From SXOA01 sp046593355 (GTDB lineage Bacteria > Planctomycetota > Planctomycetia > Pirellulales > Pirellulaceae), in the NCBI GenBank assembly GCA_046593355.1, contig JBKJNY010000212.1, positions 1 through 64,000 on the forward strand: a DNA stretch of 64,000 bases. Reading direction: 5' to 3'. A program made the position numbers and the translations under genes. A model generated the notes under the pieces. The model worked only from the letters and a program-made list of their open reading frames with translations, did not search any database and was not told the origin of the DNA. Numbering within the stretch: position 1 is the stretch's first letter; every line of letters starts with the position of its first letter. This document shows, one piece after another, positions 35,609 to 44,907 of the stretch.

Positions 35609-37522
35609 TCAACTCGCCCACTCCCGCAGCCACATTTCCAGCATGACCAGCGCCCAGAGCCGGGCGCTGTGGTCGAACTGCTTCTTTTCGTGTTGCTCGA
35701 CGAGGCACTTTACCGCTTCCTCGCGAAAGAACCGGCGGCTCTTCGTATCTGCCGATAGAAGCAAATCGTGCGTCAGCGGTTTTAGTTCATTGCGAAACCA
35801 GTGATCGAGCGGCACGCCAAAGCCCATCTTCTTGCGAGTCCAGATTTCCCGTGGAAGCAAGTCACCGAAGGCAGCGCGGAGGAGGCGTTTGCCTTTGCCG
35901 CCGCGATACTTCAGCCGGCGGGGCAGCGAAGCGGCGAATTCGACGACGCGGTAATCGAGAAACGGAGCCCGGCACTCCAGCGAGTGGGCCATCGAGGCGA
36001 TGTCCACTTTCGTCATCAAATCGCAAGGGAGGTACGTGACAAGGTCCGTTAGCGAAGCAGTCGTTACGGCATCGCGCCCCTTCATCTTCTTCCAGGCGGA
36101 ATTGAGGAATGCAAAGGGGTCCGAATCCGGCAACTCGGCGAGGAATTCGTCGCTGTAGAGCGCCGCTCGCCGCGACTCGTTGAAGATGGAAATCCAGTCG
36201 AGATACCGCCGCGCGGGCGAGAGCGAAAGCGCTTCGCTGAACCGCTTGAACTGACGGATTCGCGACTTCTGGAGGGATGATGCCGGCAGTTTCTGCCAGA
36301 ACCGGGCAGCCAACAGCGAGCGGAGCGGGCCGAGGTAATCGAACATCCCAGCCAGTGCCACCGCTCGGTATCGCGGATAGCCGGCGAACAGCTCGTCGCC
36401 GCCATCGCCGCTGAGCGAGACGGTGACGTGCTCGCGGGTCATCTGCGAGACGTACCAAGTGGGAATCGCGGAGCTGTCCGCGAACGGCTCGTCGTAGTGC
36501 CAGGCGAGTTTTTGCAAAATGGCAATGGCATCGGGCGTGACCTGCAATTCGTGGTGCTCGGTCTTGAGATGCTCGGCGACCTGGCGGGCATACTTCGTTT
36601 CGTCATACTCCGCGACCGGAAAGCCGATGCTGAAGGTCTTCACCGGCTGCTCGGAGTTTTTTTGCATCAGGGCGACGATGAGGGACGAATCGACGCCGCC
36701 CGAGAGGAACGCCCCCAGCGGCACGTCGCTCCGCATCCGCATCGTGACGGCGGATTCCAGGAGTTCCCGCAGACGCTCCGCGGCGTCCTGTTCGCTGATA
36801 TCAAGCTCGTGCGAAAAATCCGGCCGCCAGTAGGGCTTCACTTCCAGCTTGCCGTCCTGCCACTGGGCGTAGTGCCCCGGCGGGAGCTTGCGATAGCCCT
36901 TGAGGATGCAGTTGGGATGCGGGACGTACTGATAGGTCAGGTATTCATCGACGGCGGCGGGGTCCACTTCCCGCGGCAAGTCCGGCAGCGTGAGCAGGCT
37001 CTTGAGCTCGCTGGCAAACAGCAATCGACCGGGCTCGTGGCGATAGACGAGCGGCTTTTTGCCGAGTCGGTCGCGACCGAGGACCAGGCGACGGTTCCGG
37101 GCGTCCCAGAGGGCAACGGCGAACATGCCGTTGAGATGCGTGAAGCACTCCGGCCCTTCGTCCTCATAGAGATGAATGATGCACTCGGTGTCGCTTTCGG
37201 TTTTGAATTTGTGCCCCGCCCCCTCCAGCCGCCGCCGCAGGTCGCGGTAATTGTAAATCTCGCCGTTGAAGACGATCCAGACCGACTCGTCCTCATTGCT
37301 CATCGGCTGGTGGCCGCCGGCCAGGTCGATGATGGAGAGCCGCCGAAAGCCGAGAGCGATGCCGGGCTGGGCCTCGTAGGGCGGGCGGAGGCGATGCTGC
37401 GTGAGGTACGTCCCCTCGTCGTCCGGGCCGCGATGCCGCAGGGCCTCGGTCATCCGCGCGAGCTGCGGCTCCTCCAGCCCCAGCCGCGGATCAATCCAAA
37501 CAGCGCCGGTGATTCCGCACAT
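35609..37522 (-). CDS. asnB: Glutamine-hydrolysing asparagine synthetase
   Basis: 637 residues. Cys2 in MCGITGAVW is the glutaminase nucleophile of the class II amidotransferase domain (1-210), supported by LSIIDLAGGHQPM and FNGEIYNYRDLR. The synthetase domain has the ATP-pyrophosphatase loop FLSGGVDSSLIVAL and SLSGDGGDELFAGYPRY. It makes asparagine from aspartate, glutamine and ATP, or amidates a related carboxylate in cell-surface pathways. The length and C-terminal LECRAPFLDYRVVEFAASLP match AsnB-type enzymes used in exopolysaccharide/exosortase clusters, but no such genes are adjacent. Confidence 0.95.
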   Translation of the reverse strand: MCGITGAVWIDPRLGLEEPQLARMTEALRHRGPDDEGTYLTQHRLRPPYEAQPGIALGFRRLSIIDLAGGHQPMSNEDESVWIVFNGEIYNYRDLRRRLEGAGHKFKTESDTECIIHLYEDEGPECFTHLNGMFAVALWDARNRRLVLGRDRLGKKPLVYRHEPGRLLFASELKSLLTLPDLPREVDPAAVDEYLTYQYVPHPNCILKGYRKLPPGHYAQWQDGKLEVKPYWRPDFSHELDISEQDAAERLRELLESAVTMRMRSDVPLGAFLSGGVDSSLIVALMQKNSEQPVKTFSIGFPVAEYDETKYARQVAEHLKTEHHELQVTPDAIAILQKLAWHYDEPFADSSAIPTWYVSQMTREHVTVSLSGDGGDELFAGYPRYRAVALAGMFDYLGPLRSLLAARFWQKLPASSLQKSRIRQFKRFSEALSLSPARRYLDWISIFNESRRAALYSDEFLAELPDSDPFAFLNSAWKKMKGRDAVTTASLTDLVTYLPCDLMTKVDIASMAHSLECRAPFLDYRVVEFAASLPRRLKYRGGKGKRLLRAAFGDLLPREIWTRKKMGFGVPLDHWFRNELKPLTHDLLLSADTKSRRFFREEAVKCLVEQHEKKQFDHSARLWALVMLEMWLREWAS

Positions 37523-37585
37523 GGTGGAAGGTGGTGTTTGCCGCGGAAAAACGGGGTAAGAGCAGCGTTATAGTATAGGCACAGT

Positions 37586-37641
37586 GGGGTAGGCATCCAG
37601 CCTGCCCGGTATTTCCTCAGGGCAGGCTGGATGCCTACCCC
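37586..37641. repeat. Inverted repeat, family K (GGGGTAGGCATCCAGCCTGC)
   Basis: 56-bp palindrome with 22-bp arms, between the divergent asnB and DUF1549 genes. A second copy, with CTTCCAG in place of CATCCAG, is at 43417-43503. Confidence 0.93.
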
Positions 37642-37686
37642 GCCAATCAGATACAATGAAACCATCTTCTTCGCGGAGGTTCTTCC

Positions 37687-39276
37687 ATGAAGTCCATCGT
37701 CCTGAATCGGCATTTAATGCCTGCCGCGGCTCTACTGCTTGCTACGTGCGTCGCGCCCCTCTTGTTGGCTGCCGAGGACCAAGTGCCCGCTGGCCTCGAC
37801 CGGGCCGCGATGATCCGCAAGATTGACGAGCGGATTAATGAGCGTTTGGCGCTTGCCAAATTGCAGCCGGCGGAGCTTGCGGATGATGGGGAATTCCTCA
37901 GGCGCGTGTATTTGGATCTGACCGGCGTGGTGCCGCGGGTCTCGGAAGTTCGCGAGTTCCTGGCGGACAAGCGGCCGGACAAGCGAGCCCGGCTGATTGA
38001 CAAACTGCTCGATTCTCCCGCGCATGCAACGCACCTGGCGAATACCTGGCGGAACATCATGCTGCCGGGCGGGCTGAATATCGAGCAGATTCAAAACGTC
38101 GTCGGCGTGCAGAATTGGCTGCGGGCGCGGTTCGTCGACAACCTGCGGTACGACAACATGGTGAGCGAGCTGCTGGTCGCCACCGAGGGGGACGACGTCG
38201 GCCCGGCTCTGTATTACACGTCGCTGGACCTCGCCCCGGAAAAACTGGCCGGCAGCACGGCCCGCATTTTCCTGGGTCTGCAAATTGAATGTGCCGAGTG
38301 TCATGACCATCCGCACGATAAGTGGAAGCAGACCGACTTCTGGGGCTATGCCGCTTTCTTTGCCCGATTAAGACGGCCGGGTATGGAGGGAAATCCTGGA
38401 GCACTGGCTCGGCTGGAGGATTTGAAAACGGGAGAAGTCAAACTGCCGAACACAGAAACGGTGGTTGGACCAAAATTTCCGGGCGGTGCGATTCCGGAAA
38501 TAACAAATCCCGAGGCGAGACGAGTGGAACTGGCGGTCTGGATGGCCTCTCGCGATAACCCGTACCTGCCACGAGCGGGAGCCAACCGCGTCTGGGCCCA
38601 CCTTTTCGGCCGCGGCCTGGTCGAGCCGGTTGATGACCTCAGCCCGCAAAACAAAGCCAGCCATCCCGAGCTTTTTGAAGAATTGACCGCCTACTTCGTG
38701 GAGACCGGCTTTGACTTGCGGGAGCTCTTTCGCACGCTGGCCAATACACAGGCCTATCAGCGGACCAGCGCCTGGACCGCCGAGAAGGCGGCTCCGCCGG
38801 AACTGTATGCTCATGTCGCGGTGAAGACCCTCACGGCTGAGCAGCTTTACGATTCCCTCAACCGCGTCCTCGCGCGCAAGCCACAGGCGATGTTTCCGGG
38901 GCAGGTGGCCGGCAGCTCGCTGCTCGACCCGCAGCGGCAGGCGTTCATCGGCAAGATGCAATCGGCCGCCCGCTCGCCACTGGATTATCAGGCGGGAATC
39001 CTGCAGGCCCTGACGCAGATGAACGGTGCCGACATTGCCGAGGCGACCGACCCGCAGCGGAGCCCGCTCGTCGGCGCGCTGGAGGCTCCCATTTTCGGAG
39101 ACGCGGACCGGATCAAGGCCGTCGTCATGGCCACGCTGTCCCGCCAACCGAGCGAAGAGGAAATGTCCCTGTTCACCGCGCACCTCGGCAAATACTCGCC
39201 GAGCGAAAAGCAGAAAGGGCTCTCCGACATCCTCTGGGTGCTCCTTAACACGGCGGAGTTTTCCCTAAACCATTGA
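37687..39276 (+). CDS. DUF1549/DUF1553 secreted protein
   Basis: 529 residues with a signal peptide (AAALLLATCVAPLLLAA). The DUF1549 part (about 35-240) shows FLRRVYLDLTGVVPRVSE and the IECAECHDHPHDKW motif with a CxxCH-type pair. The DUF1553 part has RVELAVWMASRDNPYLPRAGANRVWAHLFGRGLVEPVDDL and QLYDSLNRVLARKP. The function of these planctomycete-expanded proteins is unknown. Most carry an N-terminal cytochrome c domain and are paired with a DUF1501 gene; this one has neither, which makes it a short orphan form. Confidence 0.92.
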   Translation: MKSIVLNRHLMPAAALLLATCVAPLLLAAEDQVPAGLDRAAMIRKIDERINERLALAKLQPAELADDGEFLRRVYLDLTGVVPRVSEVREFLADKRPDKRARLIDKLLDSPAHATHLANTWRNIMLPGGLNIEQIQNVVGVQNWLRARFVDNLRYDNMVSELLVATEGDDVGPALYYTSLDLAPEKLAGSTARIFLGLQIECAECHDHPHDKWKQTDFWGYAAFFARLRRPGMEGNPGALARLEDLKTGEVKLPNTETVVGPKFPGGAIPEITNPEARRVELAVWMASRDNPYLPRAGANRVWAHLFGRGLVEPVDDLSPQNKASHPELFEELTAYFVETGFDLRELFRTLANTQAYQRTSAWTAEKAAPPELYAHVAVKTLTAEQLYDSLNRVLARKPQAMFPGQVAGSSLLDPQRQAFIGKMQSAARSPLDYQAGILQALTQMNGADIAEATDPQRSPLVGALEAPIFGDADRIKAVVMATLSRQPSEEEMSLFTAHLGKYSPSEKQKGLSDILWVLLNTAEFSLNH

Positions 39277-39279
39277 TTC

Positions 39280-39333
39280 GTAGTCCGCTCACTCCGTGAG
39301 CGGACATGCCGGCACACGGAGGGCGCCGGCTAC
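39280..39333. repeat. Dispersed repeat family F, second full copy
   Basis: GTAGTCCGCTCACTCCGTGA, then GACATGCCGGCACACGGAGG, between the DUF1549 gene and the small secreted protein gene. Opposite orientation to 18313-18363. Confidence 0.9.
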
Positions 39334-39356
39334 TAACTTTAGCAGAGAGTTTCACC

Positions 39357-39893
39357 ATGAAGTCCAAATTCGCCACCCTCACTTCCCTCATCATTCTCGG
39401 CTGCGCTCCCTTGGCGTACGCCGACGACGCAACTAAAGCCGCGGTGAAACCGGCCAACACTCCGGCTGCCCGCATCCTCGGGCAGATGGCGGGCCATTGG
39501 GATGAAGAGGTGGAAATGGCCGATGGCCGCAAGGTCCGCGGCATCACGACGGCCCGGTTTGTGATGGACGGCAACTGGCTGGAAAGCGAATCCGATATTC
39601 CCATCGACGATAAGAACCGCGTGCTGCATCTGTCGCTGTGGGGCTGGGATGAAAAGGCCAGCGCCTTCAAAGGCTGGATGTTCAGCCCCACTGGTGAGCC
39701 GTTGCAATCGACCGCCACCTACGACGAAAAACTGAAGACCTTCACCAGCACGGGCAAAGCCGCCAACGGCGCGAAAGTAGACGTGGTGACCAATTTTGTT
39801 TCCGCCGACCGCCAGGAATGGAGCGTGAAAATTACGGATAAGGAAGGGAAGGAAATCAAGTTCAAGGGAGTGAACACGCGGAAGAAGGAATAG
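39357..39893 (+). CDS. DUF1579-like secreted protein
   Basis: The ATG at 39357 opens a signal peptide (ATLTSLIILGCAPLAYA), giving 178 residues. The mature protein has the ILGQMAGHWDEEVEM, GITTARFVMDGNWLESES, LSLWGWDEKASAFKGWMFS and GEPLQSTATYDEKLKTF blocks of small calycin/lipocalin-like DUF1579 proteins, which probably bind a small hydrophobic ligand. The C-terminus is lysine-rich. It seems to stand alone: a repeat lies on either side. Confidence 0.8.
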   Translation: MKSKFATLTSLIILGCAPLAYADDATKAAVKPANTPAARILGQMAGHWDEEVEMADGRKVRGITTARFVMDGNWLESESDIPIDDKNRVLHLSLWGWDEKASAFKGWMFSPTGEPLQSTATYDEKLKTFTSTGKAANGAKVDVVTNFVSADRQEWSVKITDKEGKEIKFKGVNTRKKE

Positions 39894-39902
39894 CGCCCAG
39901 TA

Positions 39903-40050
39903 GTAGGGTGTGTCGAGACGAGTTCCGCGAGTCGCTGACACACCAAGAAGCGGGACGCGCAATCGCTAAAGGTCGCTAAAAGTATTCCGGTGTGTCCGCG
40001 GCTCGTTCCTCGCCTTGACACACCCTACATCCCTCGCCTTGACACACCTT
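39903..40050. repeat. Inverted repeat, family L (GTAGGGTGTGTC...GACACACCCTAC)
   Basis: A GTAGGGTGTGTC unit faces GACACACC, then GGTGTGTCCG faces CTTGACACACCCTAC, and a further CTTGACACACCTTAC repeats. The last unit supplies the msrA stop codon. Confidence 0.85.
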
Positions 40051-40597
40051 ACATCGAACGCCGTATTAGTGCGGGATGCTTCTCCCTCACCTTGCAGGCC
40101 TTCGGAATCGCCGCCGCCTGAATGTACTGCTGGTCGGGATGCTGGCGGGCGTAGTCCTGATGATACTGCTCCGCGGGATAGAAGTTGGTCAGCGGCTCGA
40201 TTGAGGTGACGATGGGGCGGGGAAAATGGCCGGACCCATTGTGCTCGCCGATTTTCTCCTCCGCGATTCTTCGCTGCTCGTCATCCGCTACGAAAATCGC
40301 CGAGCGGTATTGCGTTCCAGCGTCCGCCCCTTGGCGGTTGAGCGTCGTGGGGTCGTGCGCGTCAAAAAACACGTCCAAGAGCTGCGTGTAACTGATGACG
40401 GCAGGGTCATAAGTGATGCGGATGACTTCGGCATGGCCGGTGTTGCCGCGGCAGACCGCTTCGTAGTTGGCGTTCTCCTTCGCGCCGCCCGCATAGCCGC
40501 TCTCGACGTCGCTCACACCGGTGAGTTGCTCGAAAGCCGCCTCGGTACACCAGAAGCAGCCACCGGCGAGGACGGCGGTTTGGGATGTATTGCTCAT
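40049..40597 (-). CDS. msrA: Peptide-methionine (S)-S-oxide reductase MsrA
   Basis: 182 residues starting MSNTSQTAVL. The catalytic motif GGCFWC (Cys14) is near the N-terminus, followed by VSDVESGYAGG, YEAVCRGNTGHAEVIRITYDP, FFDAHDPTTLNRQGADAGTQYRS and FYPAEQYHQDY. It reduces methionine-S-sulfoxide in proteins using thioredoxin. There is no signal peptide, so it is cytoplasmic. The frame upstream of this ATG is antisense-free but overlaps the histidine kinase and is not used. The gene starts 25 bp after the kinase stop in the same direction, so it is probably co-transcribed with the two-component system. Confidence 0.96.
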   Translation of the reverse strand: MSNTSQTAVLAGGCFWCTEAAFEQLTGVSDVESGYAGGAKENANYEAVCRGNTGHAEVIRITYDPAVISYTQLLDVFFDAHDPTTLNRQGADAGTQYRSAIFVADDEQRRIAEEKIGEHNGSGHFPRPIVTSIEPLTNFYPAEQYHQDYARQHPDQQYIQAAAIPKACKVREKHPALIRRSM

Positions 40598-40622
40598 GGA
40601 CCTCCAACATACCACCCAGCGA

Positions 40623-42641
40623 TTACTTCGCGGAAGCGGCGGGTAGTGCGAATACGAAGACGGCTCCGCTATCGCCAACCTGATTCTCCATGGAGAGCGA
40701 GCCCCCCAAGTCCCGCGCCAGTCGCCGCGAGAGCGCCAGGCCCAGTCCCACGCCGGGAGCGGTGCTGGCGGCTTCGTGGACCGATTTGGAGAACGGGAGA
40801 AAGAGCTTGCGCTGCCCTTGGCGGGAGATACCGGGGCCGTGGTCGCGGACGCGGAACTGCACCTGGTGGCCCGCAGCAGAGACTTCGAGATGGATGCGAT
40901 TGTCCTCGCCGTGCGAAGCATACTTGCAGGCGTTATCGACAAGGTTGAACAGAATCTGTTCGACAGCAGCAGGGTCGGTGCAAAGCGAGAGGGCTTGAAT
41001 CTCGTCCGCCGCCTCAACTTCCAGTTTCATTTCCGCCTGCTCGGCTCGGTCCGCCAACCGCGGCGCGGTGCGCTCCAGCAGCGCTTCCAGCGTGACGTTC
41101 TCCCGCCGGCCGCCAGGTCGCCCTCGTTCGAGGCGGGCATACTGCAAGACATTCTCCACCAGGTGCGCCAGCCGGTCCGCTTCTCGGCGCAGGGTCTCCA
41201 GGTATTTCTGTCGCGCCTCGGGGGTGGGGACCATCCCTTCGGCCAGCATCTCGGCATACATGCGGAACGTGGTCAGCGGAGTACGGAGCTCGTGCGTGAC
41301 GGCGGAGACGAACGCCCCGCGGCGCTCGGAGAGAGCGACCACGCCGCGCAGCGTCACCGCAGCGGCGAAAATGGCCAGGAACAGGCAAATCCAGGCCACG
41401 AGCAGCGAAACGCGAATCGGGGAGTCCCAAGCGGGCGCGACCGGCGGCATGGCCACGGCCAGTTGCACGGGGATCGTGGCCAGCAGATGCGTCTGCTCCA
41501 GGCTCGCGCCGCCGGTAACCGGCAGGAAAGTAATCGCAGGCAACTCCAGGTCGGCGACTTCGTCCCGCAAGCGGACTTGCAGCCGTTCCCAGTCTAGCCA
41601 GCAGCCCTGGATGACCGTCTTGCCGCGAGACTGTACGCGGCGGGCCAGAATCAGGCGCTCGCCGAGCCAGAGCGGCTGGCTGACCCCTTCGACCGCCGGC
41701 GGAGCCTGGATGAGGTCGCGAAAACGGTTCTGCTCCACCGCCGCCCGCTGGGCCACTCCTTGATAGGCGGTGCTGCGACTCTGCAAGTCGTTGTTCTGCG
41801 ACCTGCCGCGCTGGGAACGGTTGTTGTCGAAGTTGCTGCTGTTGAAGAGGCCGGGGTTCTGCATCAACTGCCGTTTCGATTGTGAGTCGCCGGGTGATTC
41901 GCCGGAGCTATTCGCGGCGACGAACTCGCCTGAATTCAGCGGCTGGGATGGAGGATTCGGCGACTGGGCCGATTCTACTTGCGGTTGCGGTGGTCCGCCG
42001 GCCTGACCCTGCGAGCGCGGACTTCCTTGGGCAAGTTGCTGCGACGGCGTATCGTAGGTGTTTCCGACAATCGTGTTATTGTTGTAATTCTGCCCGAACT
42101 TGTTTTCGCTCTGCAGCTCCACCGCAACTTGTGGCACTACCTGTTCCGGCAGCCAGGCCAGCAGGTCGGCATGAGATAAGTTCCCGCTCAGCTCCTCCAG
42201 GCGCTTGCTCGCGTTGTCCATCGTTGCCGGCAAAGCGCCATTGGAGCGAGCCCAGGTTGCATCGGGCCCAGCGGGAGATTGCGGTGATGTGAGCGTCCCG
42301 TCCGCAGCCAATTCAAAATTCAGCAGCACGAACTCCGGCGGCTCCGCCAAGAGCGGAGAGAGTGTGCGATCCCCTGTCTTCCCCTTGCCATCCGGAAGTG
42401 TGGCCAGCACGGGCTTATAGAGAAACTCCGGACGGGCCGCTTCTTGTGCCAGCAGCGGACTGAGGAACACATCCATCCGCCACAAAGCCCGGCTGACCTT
42501 CTCCTCCAGCTCCACTTGCTGCCGGGCCGCCAGTTCCGCCCGGTCGAGTTCCAGGGCCTTGACCGTCAGCCACCCCATCGGCGGCAGCACCAGGGCCAGG
42601 CCGAGCAGGAAGAGGAGCCAGATTTGGAAGGGACGGAGCAT
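40623..42641 (-). CDS. Sensor histidine kinase with a long Asn/Gln/Ser-rich periplasmic insert
   Basis: The start at 42641 (MLRPFQIWLLFLLGLALVLP) opens TM1; 672 residues. The periplasmic sensor is about 380 residues. Its middle (about 178-300) is low complexity with many Asn, Gln, Ser and Pro. TM2 is at 411-429. The H-box is SAVTHELRTPLT (His450), followed by ILFNLVDNACKYA (N-box), VRDHGPGIS and GVGLGLALSRRLA, a complete catalytic core of the HisKA/HATPase type. The regulator gene lies 68 bp upstream and msrA 25 bp downstream on the same strand. The ligand is unknown; a link to oxidative damage is suggested only by msrA. Confidence 0.93.
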   Translation of the reverse strand: MLRPFQIWLLFLLGLALVLPPMGWLTVKALELDRAELAARQQVELEEKVSRALWRMDVFLSPLLAQEAARPEFLYKPVLATLPDGKGKTGDRTLSPLLAEPPEFVLLNFELAADGTLTSPQSPAGPDATWARSNGALPATMDNASKRLEELSGNLSHADLLAWLPEQVVPQVAVELQSENKFGQNYNNNTIVGNTYDTPSQQLAQGSPRSQGQAGGPPQPQVESAQSPNPPSQPLNSGEFVAANSSGESPGDSQSKRQLMQNPGLFNSSNFDNNRSQRGRSQNNDLQSRSTAYQGVAQRAAVEQNRFRDLIQAPPAVEGVSQPLWLGERLILARRVQSRGKTVIQGCWLDWERLQVRLRDEVADLELPAITFLPVTGGASLEQTHLLATIPVQLAVAMPPVAPAWDSPIRVSLLVAWICLFLAIFAAAVTLRGVVALSERRGAFVSAVTHELRTPLTTFRMYAEMLAEGMVPTPEARQKYLETLRREADRLAHLVENVLQYARLERGRPGGRRENVTLEALLERTAPRLADRAEQAEMKLEVEAADEIQALSLCTDPAAVEQILFNLVDNACKYASHGEDNRIHLEVSAAGHQVQFRVRDHGPGISRQGQRKLFLPFSKSVHEAASTAPGVGLGLALSRRLARDLGGSLSMENQVGDSGAVFVFALPAASAK

Positions 42642-42665
42642 GGTAGGAAAAGCCGAAATCCGAAG

Positions 42666-42708
42666 CACAAAATCCGAAAGTTGCGAATTTCGTGATTCGG
42701 ATTTTGTA
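42666..42708. repeat. Short inverted repeat between regulator and kinase genes
   Basis: Arms ACAAAATCCGAA and TTCGGATTTTGT with AT-rich centre, directly behind the regulator stop codon. Confidence 0.75.
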
Positions 42709-42709
42709 C

Positions 42710-43411
42710 TTAGTTTTTGTTTTCTGCGGCAAACATATATCCTTTCCCCCGCACCGTCAGCAGCACTTTCGGCTGCCCGGGGTCGTCGCGGAGTTTTTCG
42801 CGGAGGCGGACGACGTGCATATCGATGGTGCGGGTCGGCAGACCGTCGGGGCTGATGCGCCAGACGTTTGCCAATAGCTCTTCGCGGGCAATTGCCCGGC
42901 CAGGATTGTTGACGAGGTAGCGAAGCAGCTCGATTTCCCGCTCGGAAAGCTCGCACCGGCTGCCATCCTCAAACCGCAATTCTCGCCGCGAGAAGTCCGC
43001 AATGCCGCTAGGGATATTCACCTGGTCGAGGTCCGTCGGCCGCTCCGGCGAGCGGCGGAGGACCGCCTCCACCCGGGCCAGCAGCTCCTTCACGCTGAAC
43101 GGCTTCACGACGTAATCGTCGGCTCCCATCCGCAGCCCTTCCACCCGGTCGCTCTCCTCGCCATGGGCAGTGAGGATGATGACCGGCTGCGTGGGCCGCG
43201 TGGCCCGCACGGCGCGGAGAATATCGAGTCCCCCTTTTCCGGGCAGCACCAAGTCCAGCAGCATCAGGTCGTAGACTTGCCGCACGGCCATTTCCAATCC
43301 CAAGTCGCCGTTCCCCGCTTGCAGCACCTTGTAACCGCTGAACGTCAGCGCATCCACGATGCCGCGGCGGATGGCCGAGTCGTCTTCAACGGTGAGAATG
43401 GTTTTGGACAT
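42710..43411 (-). CDS. OmpR/PhoB-family response regulator
   Basis: 233 residues from the ATG at 43411. The receiver domain has the acidic pair in ILTVEDDSA, phospho-acceptor Asp53 (LLDLVLPGKGG) and Lys in DDYVVKPFS. The C-terminal winged helix (about 145-233) contains LSEREIELLRYLVNNPGR, TRTIDMHVVRLREKLRDDP and LLTVRGKGYMF, which bind direct DNA repeats. It is the first gene of a run with the histidine kinase and msrA. A family K palindrome lies just upstream of the start, inside the presumed 5' leader. Confidence 0.96.
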   Translation of the reverse strand: MSKTILTVEDDSAIRRGIVDALTFSGYKVLQAGNGDLGLEMAVRQVYDLMLLDLVLPGKGGLDILRAVRATRPTQPVIILTAHGEESDRVEGLRMGADDYVVKPFSVKELLARVEAVLRRSPERPTDLDQVNIPSGIADFSRRELRFEDGSRCELSEREIELLRYLVNNPGRAIAREELLANVWRISPDGLPTRTIDMHVVRLREKLRDDPGQPKVLLTVRGKGYMFAAENKN

Positions 43412-43416
43412 TGAAG

Positions 43417-43503
43417 GTGGGGTAGGCTTCCAGCCTGCCCGAGACATTATACTTTGCTTCTCGGATGCATTGCGGTTCTGGGCAGGCTGGAAGCCTACCC
43501 CAC
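43417..43503. repeat. Inverted repeat, family K, second copy
   Basis: GGTGGGGTAGGCTTCCAGCC and its inverse ending GGAAGCCTACCCCACC, 87 bp overall. It fills the whole gap between the thioredoxin-like gene stop and the response regulator start. Confidence 0.93.
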
Positions 43504-44907
43504 CTATTTTCCTTCCACCACGCCCCCATTCGGCAGCGCGGTGTATACATTTTCCGGCGCCAGCCCCAGCCACGGGTCGCTGCTCGGCGTCAGGAACAGC
43601 TCGGCATAGACCCGCTCGTTGAGCGTCTCCACGTCCGGGTGATACTTAGCATCCGCGAGCCACTCATGAATCGTGCGGTGGAACCGGTATTCGTTCTTGA
43701 CAGTGTCCAGCGCGATGGAACTCTCAAATGACGCGAACAGTTTCAGCATCGGATCTTCGACCACCCACTTGGACATGGACAATTTTCCCGCGGCAGCGGC
43801 CAGCGGCTGTTGGTTGCGAATCAGCGCGCGGCTGGCTTCGTCCAGCTTCGCTTTCTCGCTATGAAGCTTGGCGATGAAGTTCCAGACCCTTTCGTCCTCC
43901 AGATCTTCTGGCGCGACTTTGGTCAGATTCACTGCTTCGACAATACGGGCTTCCACGCGCATTTTGGGGACGGCAATCCGGGTGGCGACTTCGGCACGGG
44001 GCGCTTTAGCCGCGGGAACTCGGACCTGCTGCTGGGCAGCCAGTTTCTTCATTTTGTCAAGAGAATTGCCGTCGCCTGCCAAAGCTCCCAGAGTCGCTTC
44101 GGCCCGCTGCCAATCCGCCTGCCAGGCCTTGGCCACTTCCTCCGCTTGCTGCTTATGGAAATCCGCCAGCAGGGAATTCCGCCGCGCGGCCGAAGCATCC
44201 GCCAGCAGACGAACCAGCGCCTCTCCGCGGGTGATGTGCCTCAGAAACGCCTTCGGTCCATACAGCCCGGGAATCGCATCGACCACCTGGCCATCGGGCA
44301 TCAGCACGTAATGAATGCTGTTGCCCGTGAGCGTCCGCTCCATTTTGCGGCCGTCGCCAAAGTCAATCGTCACCTTTGGCACCGGGCGGACGCTCCGCCA
44401 GTGGAGCACGAACCGCTCGCGGAGCGTCTGCGCAATCTCTGCATTGGAATACAGCGTCGTGCGGAAGAAGCGGCTGTTGGCGCAGCTGAACTCGTCGCTC
44501 AAGTTGCCGAGCATCCGCAGCGTGAGAATCGGCTTACCGCTTTTCAGGGCGACGGCTTTCGCCTGCTCCAAATCCGTGTACCAGTAGAGCCGCGAAGATG
44601 TGCAGTATTTGGCCCCGCCGACCCGGTCGATGGCGTTGCTCAGTCGAGCAAATACGCTTGAGTAATCGGGAGGCGAGTTGGTGGCAAGGGTGCGCCGAAT
44701 CTGCTCGTCGATCTCCTTCTTCGCGTCCAAGAGCGATGCGAGCCCTTCCGGCCCCGCCGCCCGCAACCGGCCGATGGCTGCTTCCGCCTGGCCCGCTTCG
44801 CCGTAGAGGATGGAATTGACCTCTTTCCCATCGAGTCCGCCGGCGAGCGCGATGGAAGCGAACGAAAGGAGCATCAGGGCCAGGCCAGTAATCCATGTAC
44901 TTTTCAT
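43504..44907 (-). CDS. Secreted thioredoxin-fold-like protein without CxxC
   Basis: The start at 44907 opens a signal peptide (WITGLALMLLSFASIALA); 467 residues. The region about 110-230 reads like a thioredoxin-like fold of the planctomycete exported type: LEQAKAVALKSGKPILTLRM, FSCANSRFFRTTLYSNAEIAQTLRERFVL, HYVLMPDGQVVDAIPGLYGPKAFLRHI. The redox CxxC is absent (only one Cys in DEFSCANS), so disulfide exchange is unlikely. The remainder is helical with Ala-rich and charged stretches. Function is unknown. It lies upstream of the regulator/kinase/msrA run, separated by a large palindrome. Confidence 0.78.
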   Translation of the reverse strand: MKSTWITGLALMLLSFASIALAGGLDGKEVNSILYGEAGQAEAAIGRLRAAGPEGLASLLDAKKEIDEQIRRTLATNSPPDYSSVFARLSNAIDRVGGAKYCTSSRLYWYTDLEQAKAVALKSGKPILTLRMLGNLSDEFSCANSRFFRTTLYSNAEIAQTLRERFVLHWRSVRPVPKVTIDFGDGRKMERTLTGNSIHYVLMPDGQVVDAIPGLYGPKAFLRHITRGEALVRLLADASAARRNSLLADFHKQQAEEVAKAWQADWQRAEATLGALAGDGNSLDKMKKLAAQQQVRVPAAKAPRAEVATRIAVPKMRVEARIVEAVNLTKVAPEDLEDERVWNFIAKLHSEKAKLDEASRALIRNQQPLAAAAGKLSMSKWVVEDPMLKLFASFESSIALDTVKNEYRFHRTIHEWLADAKYHPDVETLNERVYAELFLTPSSDPWLGLAPENVYTALPNGGVVEGK

